Source: Vanessa cardui
Taxonomy: Eukaryota > Arthropoda > Insecta > Lepidoptera > Nymphalidae
Reading direction: 5' to 3'
NCBI RefSeq assembly: GCF_905220365.1
Contig: NC_061135.1
Location: forward strand, 12,119,501-12,183,500
DNA length: 64,000 nt
Made by a program: the position numbers and the translations under genes. Within the stretch, counting starts at the first letter, position 1. Every line of letters starts with the position of its first letter. The notes beneath the pieces are model-generated. The model was not told where the DNA came from, ran no database searches, and saw only the letters and a program-made list of their open reading frames with translations. Shown here piece after piece: positions 12,251-26,100 of the stretch.

Positions 12251-14002
12251 AAGAAATTTGTAATTTTCGTTAAATGAATAACACAATTTTAATAATAATC
12301 AGTAACATTTATTTTTATACACAAAGTAAATGGGACAAAAGGCTTACCTAATGCCTGAAGGCATTCTCTGCCAGCTAACTTTTATGTCAAACGGTAATTA
12401 ATAATTGACAATATATAACAACAAGCATACTTTATAAAGCTATATAAAATAAATACATACACATAGTATCAGTAAAATAAATATTGATCTATATTATTTT
12501 TGCTATAACATTGCATTCTTGCCACCATTACACGCGGTCAAGATTTATACAGTAACTAGTTTTAGTTCATATTTGTATATATTTAAGCATAATGTTTAGT
12601 GCATAATATAAATAATGGGAACTAGGGGCCAGTACTACAGAAAAAAGAAAAGAAAAGCTTATGTATTGTCATAAAAAAAATATACACATAATTTACATAA
12701 AAATATTTGTCTTGATTTTATTGTTATTAGTTGTTTGATCCACTCATCCGATTGATTAATAAACTTGAAATATTTTTAGTAAAAGTGGCGTGGAGCTCAA
12801 ATTAAAATAGTTTTAATTAAATCTTTACATATCAAATAGTTAAAACGTACTTCATGTAATTTCTCCTAATAATAATTTTCTGAAAAGTATATTTAAATAA
12901 TTATGTTGCATTGTATCCGTTCCACTATTCTATCTAAACTTTGTATTTCTCACATAGAATGTGATTGAAATATCAAAGTAATTATAAATAATATTAAAAT
13001 TGAAGACTTTTTTCCCATAAAATAAGTTCCTTATATAAATGTTCCTTATATATATGAATAGCGGTAGAATAAACTTATACTAAATTCATTTTCGATCAAA
13101 GAAAAAAAAATCATATAATAAACACAAACACATAAACAAGCTTTTTGTATATCTGCTGACACAATTAGCACTTAAAAACAATTAATAGCATTCGATGCGT
13201 TTACAAAACATTTTTTTAAGATGAAATGAAATTTCCACCATTATAGACGCGGCCTTATATCTAAATCTCAGGAGTCACATGACTCCGCACTGCACTAATT
13301 TGTTTACCTAACAGCGGGCGTCACGAAGTAGGCGGCTCTATTACGTGTTTACACACGGCTTATAGAGAACAGTCGCTTTCAAACTGTTAGTATTATTTAT
13401 TAGAAATAATGGTATATTTAACGTAAATTAAATAGCAATATTTTAAATCAAATTTTAATTACTTTTTATACAGTTTCGTGTCATAAATTAATGTTCACAT
13501 AACTTTTAAAAATGTAATTAGTTGACAATTTACATATTGTTAAAAATATTATGATTTTGTACGATGGAATTTTGTCGGACTAGGGTAAGTTCTTGATGTT
13601 TGAAATGTTTTGTCTCACTATCTTGCAATCCGTTGGAGTGGTGTTGAAAAGGGACGGAAATATGTAACAGTAAGCCTAGTGAGCGCTCTATTTTATTCGA
13701 AAAAACATTGAAATATAAAATAAGTATAAAATGTTGATTCTTACATTATTGTTTATACTTTACTCATTTTAAATGAATAAGACCTAATTTTATTATGTAC
13801 AATAAATAAAAAGGGTAAAAGATCTTAGGTTAACAGCAAATAAATAAATCAGGATTTATAGCGTCAGTTTATTGTTTGTCAACTAAAAAAAATCCATTCG
13901 ATAATGACATTTGCTATGTCTATGTTATCACCGATACGTGATAAGTGATTCAAACGATATCCGCCTCGCTGGCATTTAACGGCTGCATGTACAAAGTACA
14001 AC

Positions 14003-14152
14003 ATGTGTTCCAAAGGAAGTATCGTTATAATAACTATATTCATGAATATAACATTTCTTCTAGCAGTACAGACAAGTGAACTCGGCTTAGAAGACATAGA
14101 ATTACATAGAAGTCGGAGGCAATTGTTGTTTCCCAATTCAACATTGTTGCAA
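14003..14152 (+). CDS. DM-2 exon 1
   Basis: ATG to donor CAA|GTAAGA, 50 codons in phase 0. Encodes the signal peptide, LHRSRR and QLLFPNSTLLQ. Confidence 0.85.
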
Positions 14153-17100
14153 GTAAGATACGATTATTTTTATTCTTTTCTTAAGGAATTTAATGAACTT
14201 CAGCTTAGACTAATAGGTAGTGGCACTTAAATTATATTACCAAGCTTCCGAATGCGCAGAGTGTATGAAATGTGTGGGTATAAATTCTGTATTAATTTGC
14301 GAAAGTTGAAAAAATAATATTATACAACTTTTTTTAATACATTTAAAATAATGTTACTTGATCTAACTTATTACACACACATAAGTGGTAAACAGGATAT
14401 ACGTCATAATAATTTAATTTCATATGTCAGGTCAGTCCAACCAACTAAGGTTTTTGTACTTCTTCTCTATAGAATCTTTATGAATCCAAGGAAAAAGTAC
14501 CCATGTAATTAATAATTTAACAATAATATAACGATATCGTGTATTTGTGTGTAAAACGTATCGAAAATTAATCTAACACGACATATGCATGACACTGAAT
14601 TACCAGATGGTGACCACCACCGCCTATAGACGTTACCGCTGTAAGAAACATTAAATATTCCTTACATCCCCAATACGCTACCAATACTGGGAGTAAAACA
14701 TTCATGTCCCTTGTACCTGTACATAGGCTCTTTCACCTGGAACTGCAATACAACAGTACTAGGTATATAGGCTGGTTGAGGGCAGATATGATGAATGGCT
14801 TTAATTCAAACAGGCTTCCACCAAACCCAATCACCATGCAATATGGTCTTAGAATAAATCACAAACTGGTATTTGTTTTCACAAACTAAGATTTGATTAA
14901 GCTTAATAGGAGGTTAATATTAAAAGTGAGTGAAACCGTCGACGACATCTAGCTATGTATATATACGACGATGTTATATACCTTTGTGGTAAGGCTTTGT
15001 GCAAGCTCGTCTGGGTAGGTACCACCCACTCATCAGTTATTCTACCGCCAAATAACAGTACTCAGTATTGTTGTGCTCCGGTTTCAAGGGTGAGTTAGCC
15101 AGTGTAACTACAGGCACAAGGGACATAACATCTTAGTTCCCAAGGTTGGTGGCGCATTGACGATGTAAGGAATAGTTAATATTTCTTAAAGCGTCATTTT
15201 TTATGGGTGATGGTGACCACTTACCATCAGGTTGTTTTGCGCTTACATTGCAAATGCTGACTGAATACAACGAGATAGATCGTATTAATGTACCTACTAC
15301 CTTTTTATCATTTACTTTTTACGAGAAATTTTCGAAAGCTTATTTTCGAAGCGTTTTTAAGCAATACAGCACTAATCGTCATGCAATAAAGCATCTTAAA
15401 TACGTTATGCATTTGATACAGCTCAATGTGGCCCTTTTCAGCGTGTCATTGAAATAATTAATGTTTTTGTAGATATTACAAATTTAAAATGCAAGGACAT
15501 AGTTTTGTATTTTCTATCGACTGGAAAGTTATGAACACTGTAAGACATTCTGTAGTATATTTGGTATCAGCATTATACCGGTTCAAAGCCAGGGCGGGTT
15601 TAAGCGGCGGGCATTTATAAAAAAATTTTCTGATTCGAAGTAATAACAAAATAAAATTAACTGCTGTTTGGCTGATGAGCTGGATCTATTGGTTGTATAA
15701 ACCAGCAGTAATCGGTTTTATTTAATTTGCTAATTCTACATCTAAGTTGTGTCGTACTATACGGCGTTATAGTGTAAGCTACGGCGTTAGGTGATTGAAC
15801 TCAACAACGCGTCCAAGTGACGCTGAGTCATCTGTGAAACGGCCACATCTGTGAGACCGAGCGGGGTGAAAATAACAACGACGCGAAATCATCTGTAAAG
15901 CAACGGACACATGTGCGACGAAGCGAGATAACTACAACAAAGATACTCGCACACGTTACGCTCCCTTTCCTCGCGCGAGTGTTTGATCCCTGCTTGAGGC
16001 AACGAAAATCAATAACCCCTTCGTTTTTAGATTAACACGTAAGAAACTATTAATAAAATGTATTCAGATAAAGCAGTACAGCCTGAGAACCCTACTAGTT
16101 AGTAAGACTTAGAGCAAGCAATGCTTTGCATTGGTTTATTTCGGTTTTTAAAAGCAACTATAGAGTATTTTGTGAAAACCCGTCTGTTTAGGTTTCACTA
16201 ATCATAATATATTCAATACGTAGTATGATTTTTGTAGAGATTTTGAAGGATGTATGAGCCAATATACAGGAAAGACTTAATGTAACATAGCTCCCAAAAT
16301 TCAAATCACATTTTGGCGATTTCATTTTTCATTTATTCACCAACATGCATTGGAATCCACCATAAAGTATTAGAGCAGCGTGTTGGAATATGCTCCAAAC
16401 ATTCTCAGGGAGAGGAAGGCTAAGTGTAGCTGTGGAAAATATACAGACTGTTATTGTTGTTGCGAATTTAAAAATTAACAAAGCAATCATTATGGACACA
16501 TTTTTCTTACCCATGGTTGGCGCACATTGATGATCCTATTAGTCCTTATCGTTTCAATATCTAAAAGAGGTTGGAACCACTTAGGTAAGTGCTCCCTTCT
16601 CTATAGGTGTTGTGGGTAGCCATTTGTCTACTTATTTAAAAAATAATCCAGTCTTTTTTTGTGAAGTGCAATAATAAAATTTCATATTTTATACATATCT
16701 AATTAAAAGTACGAAATCAAGTCCAGTGCGCAATTATTTCATACAATTCGTACATTCAATGTTGCACTTAAGCCGTGACGTGTCTGTTACCTTAGAACAA
16801 AACCCAGTGGAATTGGTTTGAGAAGTGAACATATTGAAAATATAATATTAATTTAAAATATGTTGCAATTAAAAGATTTCTATTTATTCTTGAAGTCACT
16901 TGTACGACGGACTAGTCCAATAATTATTGTCTTTCTAACTTATCTCACCCGTAACACTTATTTTTAAGTGAAATTGATTGAAAAAAAACTAGCTTACATA
17001 CACAAAATAATAATAATACAATATGCATAAACATACTGCTTGTTGACTTCCAGACAGGATATAAATGTTGATAAAGAGTAACTACTGAGTTTCTTGCCGG

Positions 17101-20100
17101 TTTTACTCGGTAGAATCTACTTTAATAAAGTACATTTTGATTTAAATAAAACTAGTTATAACGGGTATCACGGGTAGACTGACCCGTGACCACGAACGCT
17201 GTAAAGTGCTCGAAACGTCGGGATGTCCAAAATAATTAATACACGCGATTAAAATCCGTTATAACTAGTTTTATTTAAATGTGTAATAATAGCGAAAATT
17301 TAAGACAACATTACATTTTGATTTCTTTTTTGATAAAACATTTCCCTCTTTAGTTAACTATTTCCTTGATATTAACTGGTGTAGGTCTCCATCATTATGC
17401 TTATTTTCAAGAAACGTGAAATTTTTTCATTTGAATTTTATACATTTTTTCAATACAAAACTAAAATTAAATTAAGATAGACTTGCATCCGTGTCACAAA
17501 TTTCTAAGCTTTACTTTGTCAAAGGTTCAAGAGAGTTTGCCCATATCATTTACACGGTACCCACTGTTCAGTGTACTGTTACCGTATTTTCTAATTAAGC
17601 TGGAACCATTTGCAACCTTGCGCAAGTACACTTATGCGTGGTGATGTTTTGTGTAGCACAAAACAAAACAGGACTCAATATGTTCATGTGAAAAATAAGG
17701 TCATTTCCTATTTTATATTTACAGCCTTTTGATGCTGAATGAGTATTGCAATATTATATTTAGAAAAAGTTATTTTATATAGATTTAAAAATTTCTTGCT
17801 TAAATAATCATGAGCGTCAACGTAAACTTTGTTACTGTACTGCATTCAAACGTCATGTCAAATCATTTTCAACCGACTTCAAAAAGAGGAGGTTATCTAT
17901 TCGTCTGTAACGTAGCCAAGAAAACCCTACAGTATATCTATCAAACGACAATACGAGAATACTTAAAGAAATATGTTTTTTGCAAATTACCTTTTATACG
18001 ATAATAATGAATACGGGCTCAATCAAGGGACTCAGTATCGCTTCTTTATTTTGATTGTTGAGGCGCGTGCCCGTGGCTGACATCGGCTCCAAATGTAGCA
18101 ATATTTATAACTATATTATATAATCGTAAATCGACTTTTAATTATTCTAATATTTGTCATTTCATTTTACTTAGGAGGACTCTAAAAATATCTTGAATAC
18201 ACAATTATTTTTATTACTTTTTAGTGTATATTCATTTGTTTTAAAATAGTGTTTTGTTTGAAGTCGTTTTTCCTTTTTGTTAATTTTTTTATTTATCATA
18301 TTGAAGTATAGAACGATACAACGTAGATGTAGCATCGACAAAATTCGTCAAACCGATCACATACGAATTAAATACGCTATTAAAATTATCAATATTTATT
18401 ACTTATGTGAATACGATCTTTATACAAACGCAATAACTTGTAATATCGTATGACCTAGTCAATTTGACACGTCGATTTACATGCACCTGCTTTGTCGGGT
18501 TGAACTGATACGAGAATCTATAGCGACGAATAGCGTCGAATAGCATCGAATGGCGCGGTAGGGAACTATTTTTATAGGTTGTTTAAATCGGCAGTAATCG
18601 GTTTTATTGAATTTGCCGATGCTATATGTAAGTTGTGTCGTACTATATTTCTTTATCTATACTAGAATAACTTAGGAGACCTATCTGACTGTGGGTAGGC
18701 AGTGATGAAATTGCATATAGTTCCTATGCCCCAATGTCACTTAATAGCGAGACACATTGATACCAACGAAACCTTTTCTATGAGAAAAATGCTAACATTC
18801 ATTGTGATTGGTCAAACAGTATAAAAGTCTATTTTATATGTAATTGGAACTCTAATATTTCAGTTGAACATCGGCTTAGGGACACCGACTCCGATCAAGA
18901 CTATCAACGTTAACTGGGCAATCCAAGCGAATTTTCAGCTTCCTTGGAATAGAACTCAGATACCAACTGATATTTTTGGCGCTAACTCAGGCTACGTGAG
19001 CACAGCAAGGAAGAAACGGGAATTGGAGGCTGATTATGAGAATAATGCAAAATTATATCATTTTTACAAATATGTTGAAGAAGTTCTGAACGGGTGAGTC
19101 TTATAAACAAATATTTATTATGCTATTGCTGCTTGACTAGTTATAGTAAGTAGGTCTGGTCTGTTTTATCCGATCAAAATATTCAATTTACCAAAAAATA
19201 CTTACTTCAGGGTATATAATAACACCTTGAAGAATACGCTGTAAATACTTTGGCAAAACAAAAAATAGGGGTATGATTATCATCTGCACTTAATGAATAT
19301 AGTTACACTACGGATATCTAACTAGTTACCCGACCTGTCTTTTCATGAGTACAATAAGGTACTATATACCTACAAGTTTTAATTTGAAGATTTTTTTCTC
19401 GCTAGGTAACTTGAACCTCGTATATAACATTTTTCTATATATATTACATACATAAAAACTGTCTTTTTCAATCACTTTATAAACTAAAAAAATGCAAAGT
19501 TTAAAATATCTAAGCGTGAAGACGGCGGGAAGCGATATTAATCATACTTACCAATATTGTTCGATAGCGTTATTGTTTATGTGTTATACTATAAAGAGAT
19601 ATATCATTGTTATTGTTATTATGTTATGTTGGCAAAATGTACAATGTGTAAAACTGTTAACGGAGCTATCAATGTTGCCAACTTCCCACTATATATCTCA
19701 TGCTATTTACCTTTCTACTAAAGGATTCTGTTCAAATGCACTGCCAAGTGTGACGAGACGAGATAATGTCCATTCTAACAGTGTCTTTAAATATTCACTG
19801 TAATATACTGTCAGCTGAAATTAACTCATAATCTTAATCTCAATCGAAGAGATTCAAGGGTCAATCACAATTTAGTTTTATGTGGTCGGCCTTGGAAGAA
19901 AATGTCATCAGAAAATCTGTATGTTTCGAATTGTGGGTTTTTGTGCAAACTCGTTTAGGTTAAAACTTCGTCTAAGTCAGACCTTAGTCTACAATACATT
20001 ATTCTAAGTTATAAGTAGAAATGTTGTTTTATGTAGCATTAAATGAATTTCAGGAATGATAATGGAACTTGGCACCCATTTAGACTCATTTCTTTGTCGT

Positions 20101-23100
20101 TGAAGTGAACAACCAAGGTATATTTCATAATACTGAACGCTCTCATTTTACATTTATGTTTTTGATGGGATCAGTATATCAGCTACAAGGGATGTGACAT
20201 CTTAGATCCTGGCAACTCGAGACTAAGTAAATATTTCATTTCAGACCCAATTCTACGGACTTTGGTAATTACTTACCATCAGATAGTTTGCCAGTCTGGT
20301 ACAATATTTTAAATAAAATAAAATTATCGCATGCCGCTTATACAGGTAGAAAATGAATGCGCTGTAAACCTCGAGAGAAAGAAAAAACCTTTTGGCCAGC
20401 AATGAGACATTTATTCAACATACCGGTTATTGTACTCTGTAAGCTTTAAAAACACAGAGAGTACGGAGTGTGAAAATACAAAATGTGATTGATTCTTCAT
20501 TTTTTTAGAAAGATTTGTCAGTTGATTTTATGCTGTCATCTTTTCAACACTTGTATTGTAAAATTATAAAATTATTACGATTAATTTGTCCATGAACTTT
20601 AGTACACTCAAATTTAGTGCCTGTGCCATATGTAACACATTTAAAAAAATACAATTTTGTATGTATTCACTGTAAGTAGGTTAAACTTACGTTATATCTG
20701 CAAGCCACTAAAGTTGAACCAGAACATTAGGAATAATGAGGTTAGGTCATTCTATACTGTAAGACTTTTTCAAACTGTAAACGCCCTTATACGCCAATTT
20801 TTTTTTTAAATTGTCTCTACAAAGAACCGAAATATGTTGTTATAAAAATTAGAACGCGATTTTAATTAAGTATATTTTTCTTTCGTCGGTCATGAAACGG
20901 GAAAAGAGTTTTGCTATTTTATAATTAAGTTCTTTTTTAGAAATATAATAACGTCTTAAAATTATTAACATCTAGCTAGGCATGCAAGCAATTTTAATTT
21001 ACAAATAGAAAAAGAATATTTCGAACTCGTATGAGTTAAGTCGGTATAGTTCGAACATCAGAATCAAAATGATGATTGTGGATTCAAACCCAAGCACCAG
21101 ACACCACTGAATTCCCTTGAACTTTTTTCGGGGAAAAAAGTAAGAAAATATACATTGGTCGGGTGAAAATCTTCCACGTGTGAGCATCCACTAGCCCGCT
21201 TTGGAACGAGGTGTTAATAACATTGGTTCCTCAAAAGAATCATTTATCATAACAATTTCATAAATTTCAGTCAAGAATCCTATTTATGATTCGGCACATC
21301 TACGGATGGAGCTCTTCAAAAAGAGACCATAAGCGATTTGCTATCAACAACAACAACAACAACAACAGCCACCACTGCTGCTTCTCTCCCTTTGAGGATA
21401 AGGTTTGGAACATATTCGCCCATACTGTTCCAATGCGGGTTGGTGGAATACACATGTGGCAGAAAAACTACGAAATTAGACGCATGCATTTTTCTTCGCG
21501 ATTATTTCCTTCACCGCCGAACACGAGATGAATTATAAACACAAATTAAGCACATGAATATTCAGTCGTGCTTGCCTGGGTTTAAACCCGCAATCATAGG
21601 TTAAGATGGACGCGTTCTTACCCCAGGGCCATCTCAGCTGTGCTATCACTGGAACAAAAATCGGGTTACGCTATTAATATATAAGATAATCATAAAATGG
21701 GATACACGTATCAGGGTGGCGTATCACCGTAAGTTGCTTGTCAAGATATCATGATTGACACACGAAATAAGTTCTTACAGAATCGCATTGCTGGTATAAC
21801 TTTTGGCAGCGTCCGCTTGAAAAATGCCCGTACCAATTTAGTATTCTACTATCTTGAGATAACAATTTATATTTCAAATAATATAACACACAATACAGCC
21901 AATAAGTTCTGTGTTGAATATAACTAGAAATCCCATTTTATAAATTCAGAAAATAAATCATACTTTCCTATATTTATATACTATTCATACATTATACATG
22001 CGATAGAATTCATTACGAATCAAGCTTTAGCCCCCAAAGAAATTAGGCTACCAAACACTAGTAGTCAAGCGCGAGCATAAGCTTATAATATTAAATTTAA
22101 TGAAATTACGAAACACAGTTACAAATCCATATTAATGATGTGACATACTAAAACCTTCTTCTAAACGTATACTCGTCTAAGTAGTCTTTCAGCTTAGCAT
22201 TAAAATCTTCCCATTTATTAGAATAGATATATCAATGTACTACTTTTGCTTACCTTTGTAAGTTTGTATTAAAATAACTATATAGTGATTGGGCTTTGTG
22301 CAAGCAGGCTTGATAGTATCCTATCAAGACTGCTCATTCATCAGATACTCAACGAAACAGTGGTGTTGTTTCGGTTCGAAGAATGAGTGGGCCAGTTAAA
22401 CAGGACATAACAACTTAGTTTCCAAGGCTGGTGGCACATGGTGATGTAAGAATTGATTAATATTTACAGACCCATTTTTTATGGTCGGTGTCTACTATCA
22501 AATGATCAACTGGTTCCCCTACCTCAACCATCAAAAACTAATTATAAAATATTTAAAGGCCATGAAATAGTTACGAAGTTTCAAGCAGTGCAGTTCAATG
22601 CCTTTAGAATTTTAAAAAAGAAATAACAATATTTTGGCTGGCATTATTTTTTTATAGACGTCTAATTGACTAAGCGTGCACTACCTTGTATTAACAAAAG
22701 ATGGCAATCCGCCAGCTTAACTATTGATTGCACTGAAAAGAAACAAAAAGTAGCAACACGAAGTTGAAGATTTCAAATTCTTTTTCTTTATTCGTATTCG
22801 TTCCTTAAACGATCGACTTAAAAACTTTTTTCACGGTATCTTAATTTCTTTTAATGTATTGAACTGACTACTGAATATATTTTTCCTGTTTAATGTCAGT
22901 TTTAATGAAAATCTTTAATGATAAATAATATCCTTAATTAAGAAATGAAATCTTTAATTTAATATTTTTAATTAAGAAATAGGGTTTTGTGCAAGCCCGT
23001 CTGAGTAGGTATCACCCACTCATCAGTTATTCTACCGCCAAACAACAATACTTAGTATTGTGGTGTTCCGGTTTGAAGGGTGAGTGAGCCAGTGTAAATA

Positions 23101-26100
23101 GGCACAAGGGACATAACATTTTAGTTACCAAGGTTGGTGGCGCATTGGCGATGAAAGGAATGGTTAATGTTTCTTACAGCGCCAGCGTCTATGAGCGGTG
23201 GCAACCAATTGCCACCAAATCTTGAACAAATATTAACGTGAATAAATGAAAATTATTTTCGAGTTGTGTGTCGTAAACTTATTATGATATAATTAATTTC
23301 AATCAAATGCATTTCGCATTCAAGGAAGATAGATAGATGATACAAGTTAGAATATATTACAAGGCGAATATCATGAATATATTTCGGTCGAGAAAAAAGC
23401 AACAACATCTTTTTCTTTCCATAATTATATACAAATACATAAAAAATAACTATAAATATGACAAAAATTAATTACATCGTCTGACATTCGAATTTACCAG
23501 GAACCAATTTTCGGATAAATTGCCTTTGTCAATTTCCATTTTCCGAATGTCATTTAATGTAATTTATGATTGTTTAACGAGTCTGACAAAACACTGATAT
23601 ATACAGAGAGCAATATACTTCGGTGATTACTGTTTGTTGTATTTTTTATGAGCAATACGTTTTATATTGATTTTTGCTATTATCAAGATAAGAAATTAGA
23701 CGAAATTATACATAAAGGCCCCAGCGTTAGTGAATTAAGTACTTTAATTGTAATCACTTAGTTTTGAGATTTGTTTCTGGATTTAGGAAAAGAAGGAATA
23801 TCAGCTGTCAAGAAACAAAATCAATATACGGTAATCCAGCTGTCGATTTGTTGTATTATTTTGTGAATATGCATGACGAAGATGGTGACCTCGAACCAAA
23901 CAATCTTACCGGCTCTTGGTCATATATTATAATTGCAATAAAAGTACAAAAGTAGTCTTGTCTCCCTTTTGAGGAAAAGGTTTGGAGTACGCTGCCCGAA
24001 TGCGGGTTTATGGATACATATGGTAGATTCTCATCCAGAACGTGCACAGATAAAATTCGTTCGAGATGAAATTATAAACACAAATTAAGAAAATGAATTC
24101 AGAGTTTACTCCAGACTTGAACTCGGATTCATAGGTTAAAAATAACTTTTTGCAAACACTGAGCTATCACACTTATTTATAATACTAGTAATAAATTGTT
24201 TCCTCTTTTGTTTTGCTTTTGAATAACTTTAACTACTTTTTATACTTAAATATAACTTTCATTAAGATATTCAACAATCAAACTATAATATTATTTTTAT
24301 CTTCATCAACATAATAAACTTTGATTATTATTTATTTAAAGAAACATTAAAATACAAGATATTTTACATTATTATAAGTTTCTAGATAAAGTAAAAGGAG
24401 TTGAGATGACTAATTGACACAACACTACAAGCCCAAACGAACATTGGTGATTCGAAGCCATCAAGAACCATTAAATTTCAACAAATACAAAAAAATCTTA
24501 GTTAATGATGTAATTCAAATTTTCCTTGGATTTCAATTCAATCCTCACAAAAAATTATTATCCATTCCATGAGTAATACAACTAAGTATTAGACATATTA
24601 TTTAGGTACTCAAAATTTAACACAGCTGGGATATAACTAACAATTTTATACAATATTTTTCAGTTTCGGACAAAACGGTACGTCATGTGTACTACGGACG
24701 TTATGTCAGCTCGGAGCCGAACCACTTCACTCTGTAAATAACGAGGACCTTCTGCACGAAATAGCTACTTTTATCCTGAAGTGAGTATATATATAACCGT
24801 CTTCAAAATTTACAAACTTTCTTTGAGACTACCCTGTATATGGAATGAAATTTATTTTCAATCAAAATATACTTTATTCAGACAGACTTTCATAAGCACT
24901 TTTTAATCGTCATTTAGCAACTATATTAAGCGAAGCTACGTACTGTATTTTAACATTTAAAAATACAGTCATGTTTGAGTAGAGTAATTCCACATAATAT
25001 AATTATTAATAAATATACAGAACACTTCTTCCACTATTAATGCGCTGTGAACCACAGGTTCTAAAGTGTTACCTCCCTGGTACTATTTAGACGCGAAAAA
25101 GTACAAGGTAAAGTATTACTGGTAACCGTATTCCTATCTTATACAATTTACAGTTGTTATTAAGGTTATAATAATAGTAGTAACGAAGTAAGCAGTTATG
25201 ACGCTTTTAAATTGTACTTAGATAGAGTTGCGTACATTTAGTTAGTAAAATAGCATTATTTATAATATCACTTTGTAAATAATTATTTAGTTTATTAATA
25301 AGTACAATAAAATAATACAAGTAAATAATAATAAATTAATAAATATGAGACAACATCACATACATTACACTCATCCCAATGTATGAGCTAAAGCACTTGT
25401 GTTATGGAAAATCAGAAGTAACGACGGTACCACAAGCACCCAGACCCAAGACAACATAGAAAACTAATGATAATCTACATTGACTCGGCCGGGAATCGAA
25501 CCAAGGACCTCGGTATACCAGGCGTATCCATGAAAACCGGTGTACACACCACTCGACCACAGAGGTCGTCAAATAATATTATTATATAATAATAGAAATT
25601 ATTCCTATGATTATGTACATACTAAATGTACAACGTCTTACGAACTTGCAGCTGTTACAGTGTTTCTGATAAAATTCGGTCAAATACACGACGTTTCTTA
25701 TACCCCTAGTTCTAATCAAACGAAAACTTCCCTTACAAACAACCCGTATCAGGTGAACCTTTTGTCTCTACGAGTATTTCATGACTTTATATTCATGAAT
25801 GATTTTTCCGTATTCTTACAAAGGTTTTGGTAAGCCTTTTTATTTTTTTTAATTAAAGAGGTAGAGACGTTTAACCTGGTCGCATGATGAGTGGGCACTG
25901 CTCAAAAACTGGTAGCTATAAGTAATGTTTACCATTCCTTACATTCCCTTGTGTCTGTTCCACTGGCTTACTTGCCTTTTAAACCAAAACACAACAATAC
26001 TAATAATCTGATGACTGGTTGGTACCTATTTAAATAAGCTTGCATAAAGCCCTACCACTACGTAGGTAGGTAGTAATAGTATACTGCTAGATATAATTAA

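Larger units (their letters stand above)
10567..14002. other. Divergent intergenic region between DM-1 and DM-2
   Basis: Holds the 5' sides of both genes. Contains a repeat A fragment (11057-11224), a repeat D copy (11508-11650) and a degenerate minus-strand repeat A (12070-12250). No exon with support is seen. 13300-13380 is locally less AT-rich. Confidence 0.6.

Noticed and set aside
13879..14136. Minus-strand 85-aa ORF over DM-2 exon 1
   Set aside because: It overlaps the supported first exon in antisense and has no domain or splice support.
19492..19803. 103-aa ORF in DM-2 intron 2
   Set aside because: No recognisable domain and no exon-like context; low-complexity AT-rich intron sequence.
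21286..21538. Two overlapping ORFs near 21.3-21.5 kb
   Set aside because: Both translate a repeat B SINE, including its CAA microsatellite tail.
25540..25833. 97-aa ORF in DM-2 intron 3
   Set aside because: Starts inside a repeat F SINE and runs into unrelated intron sequence.
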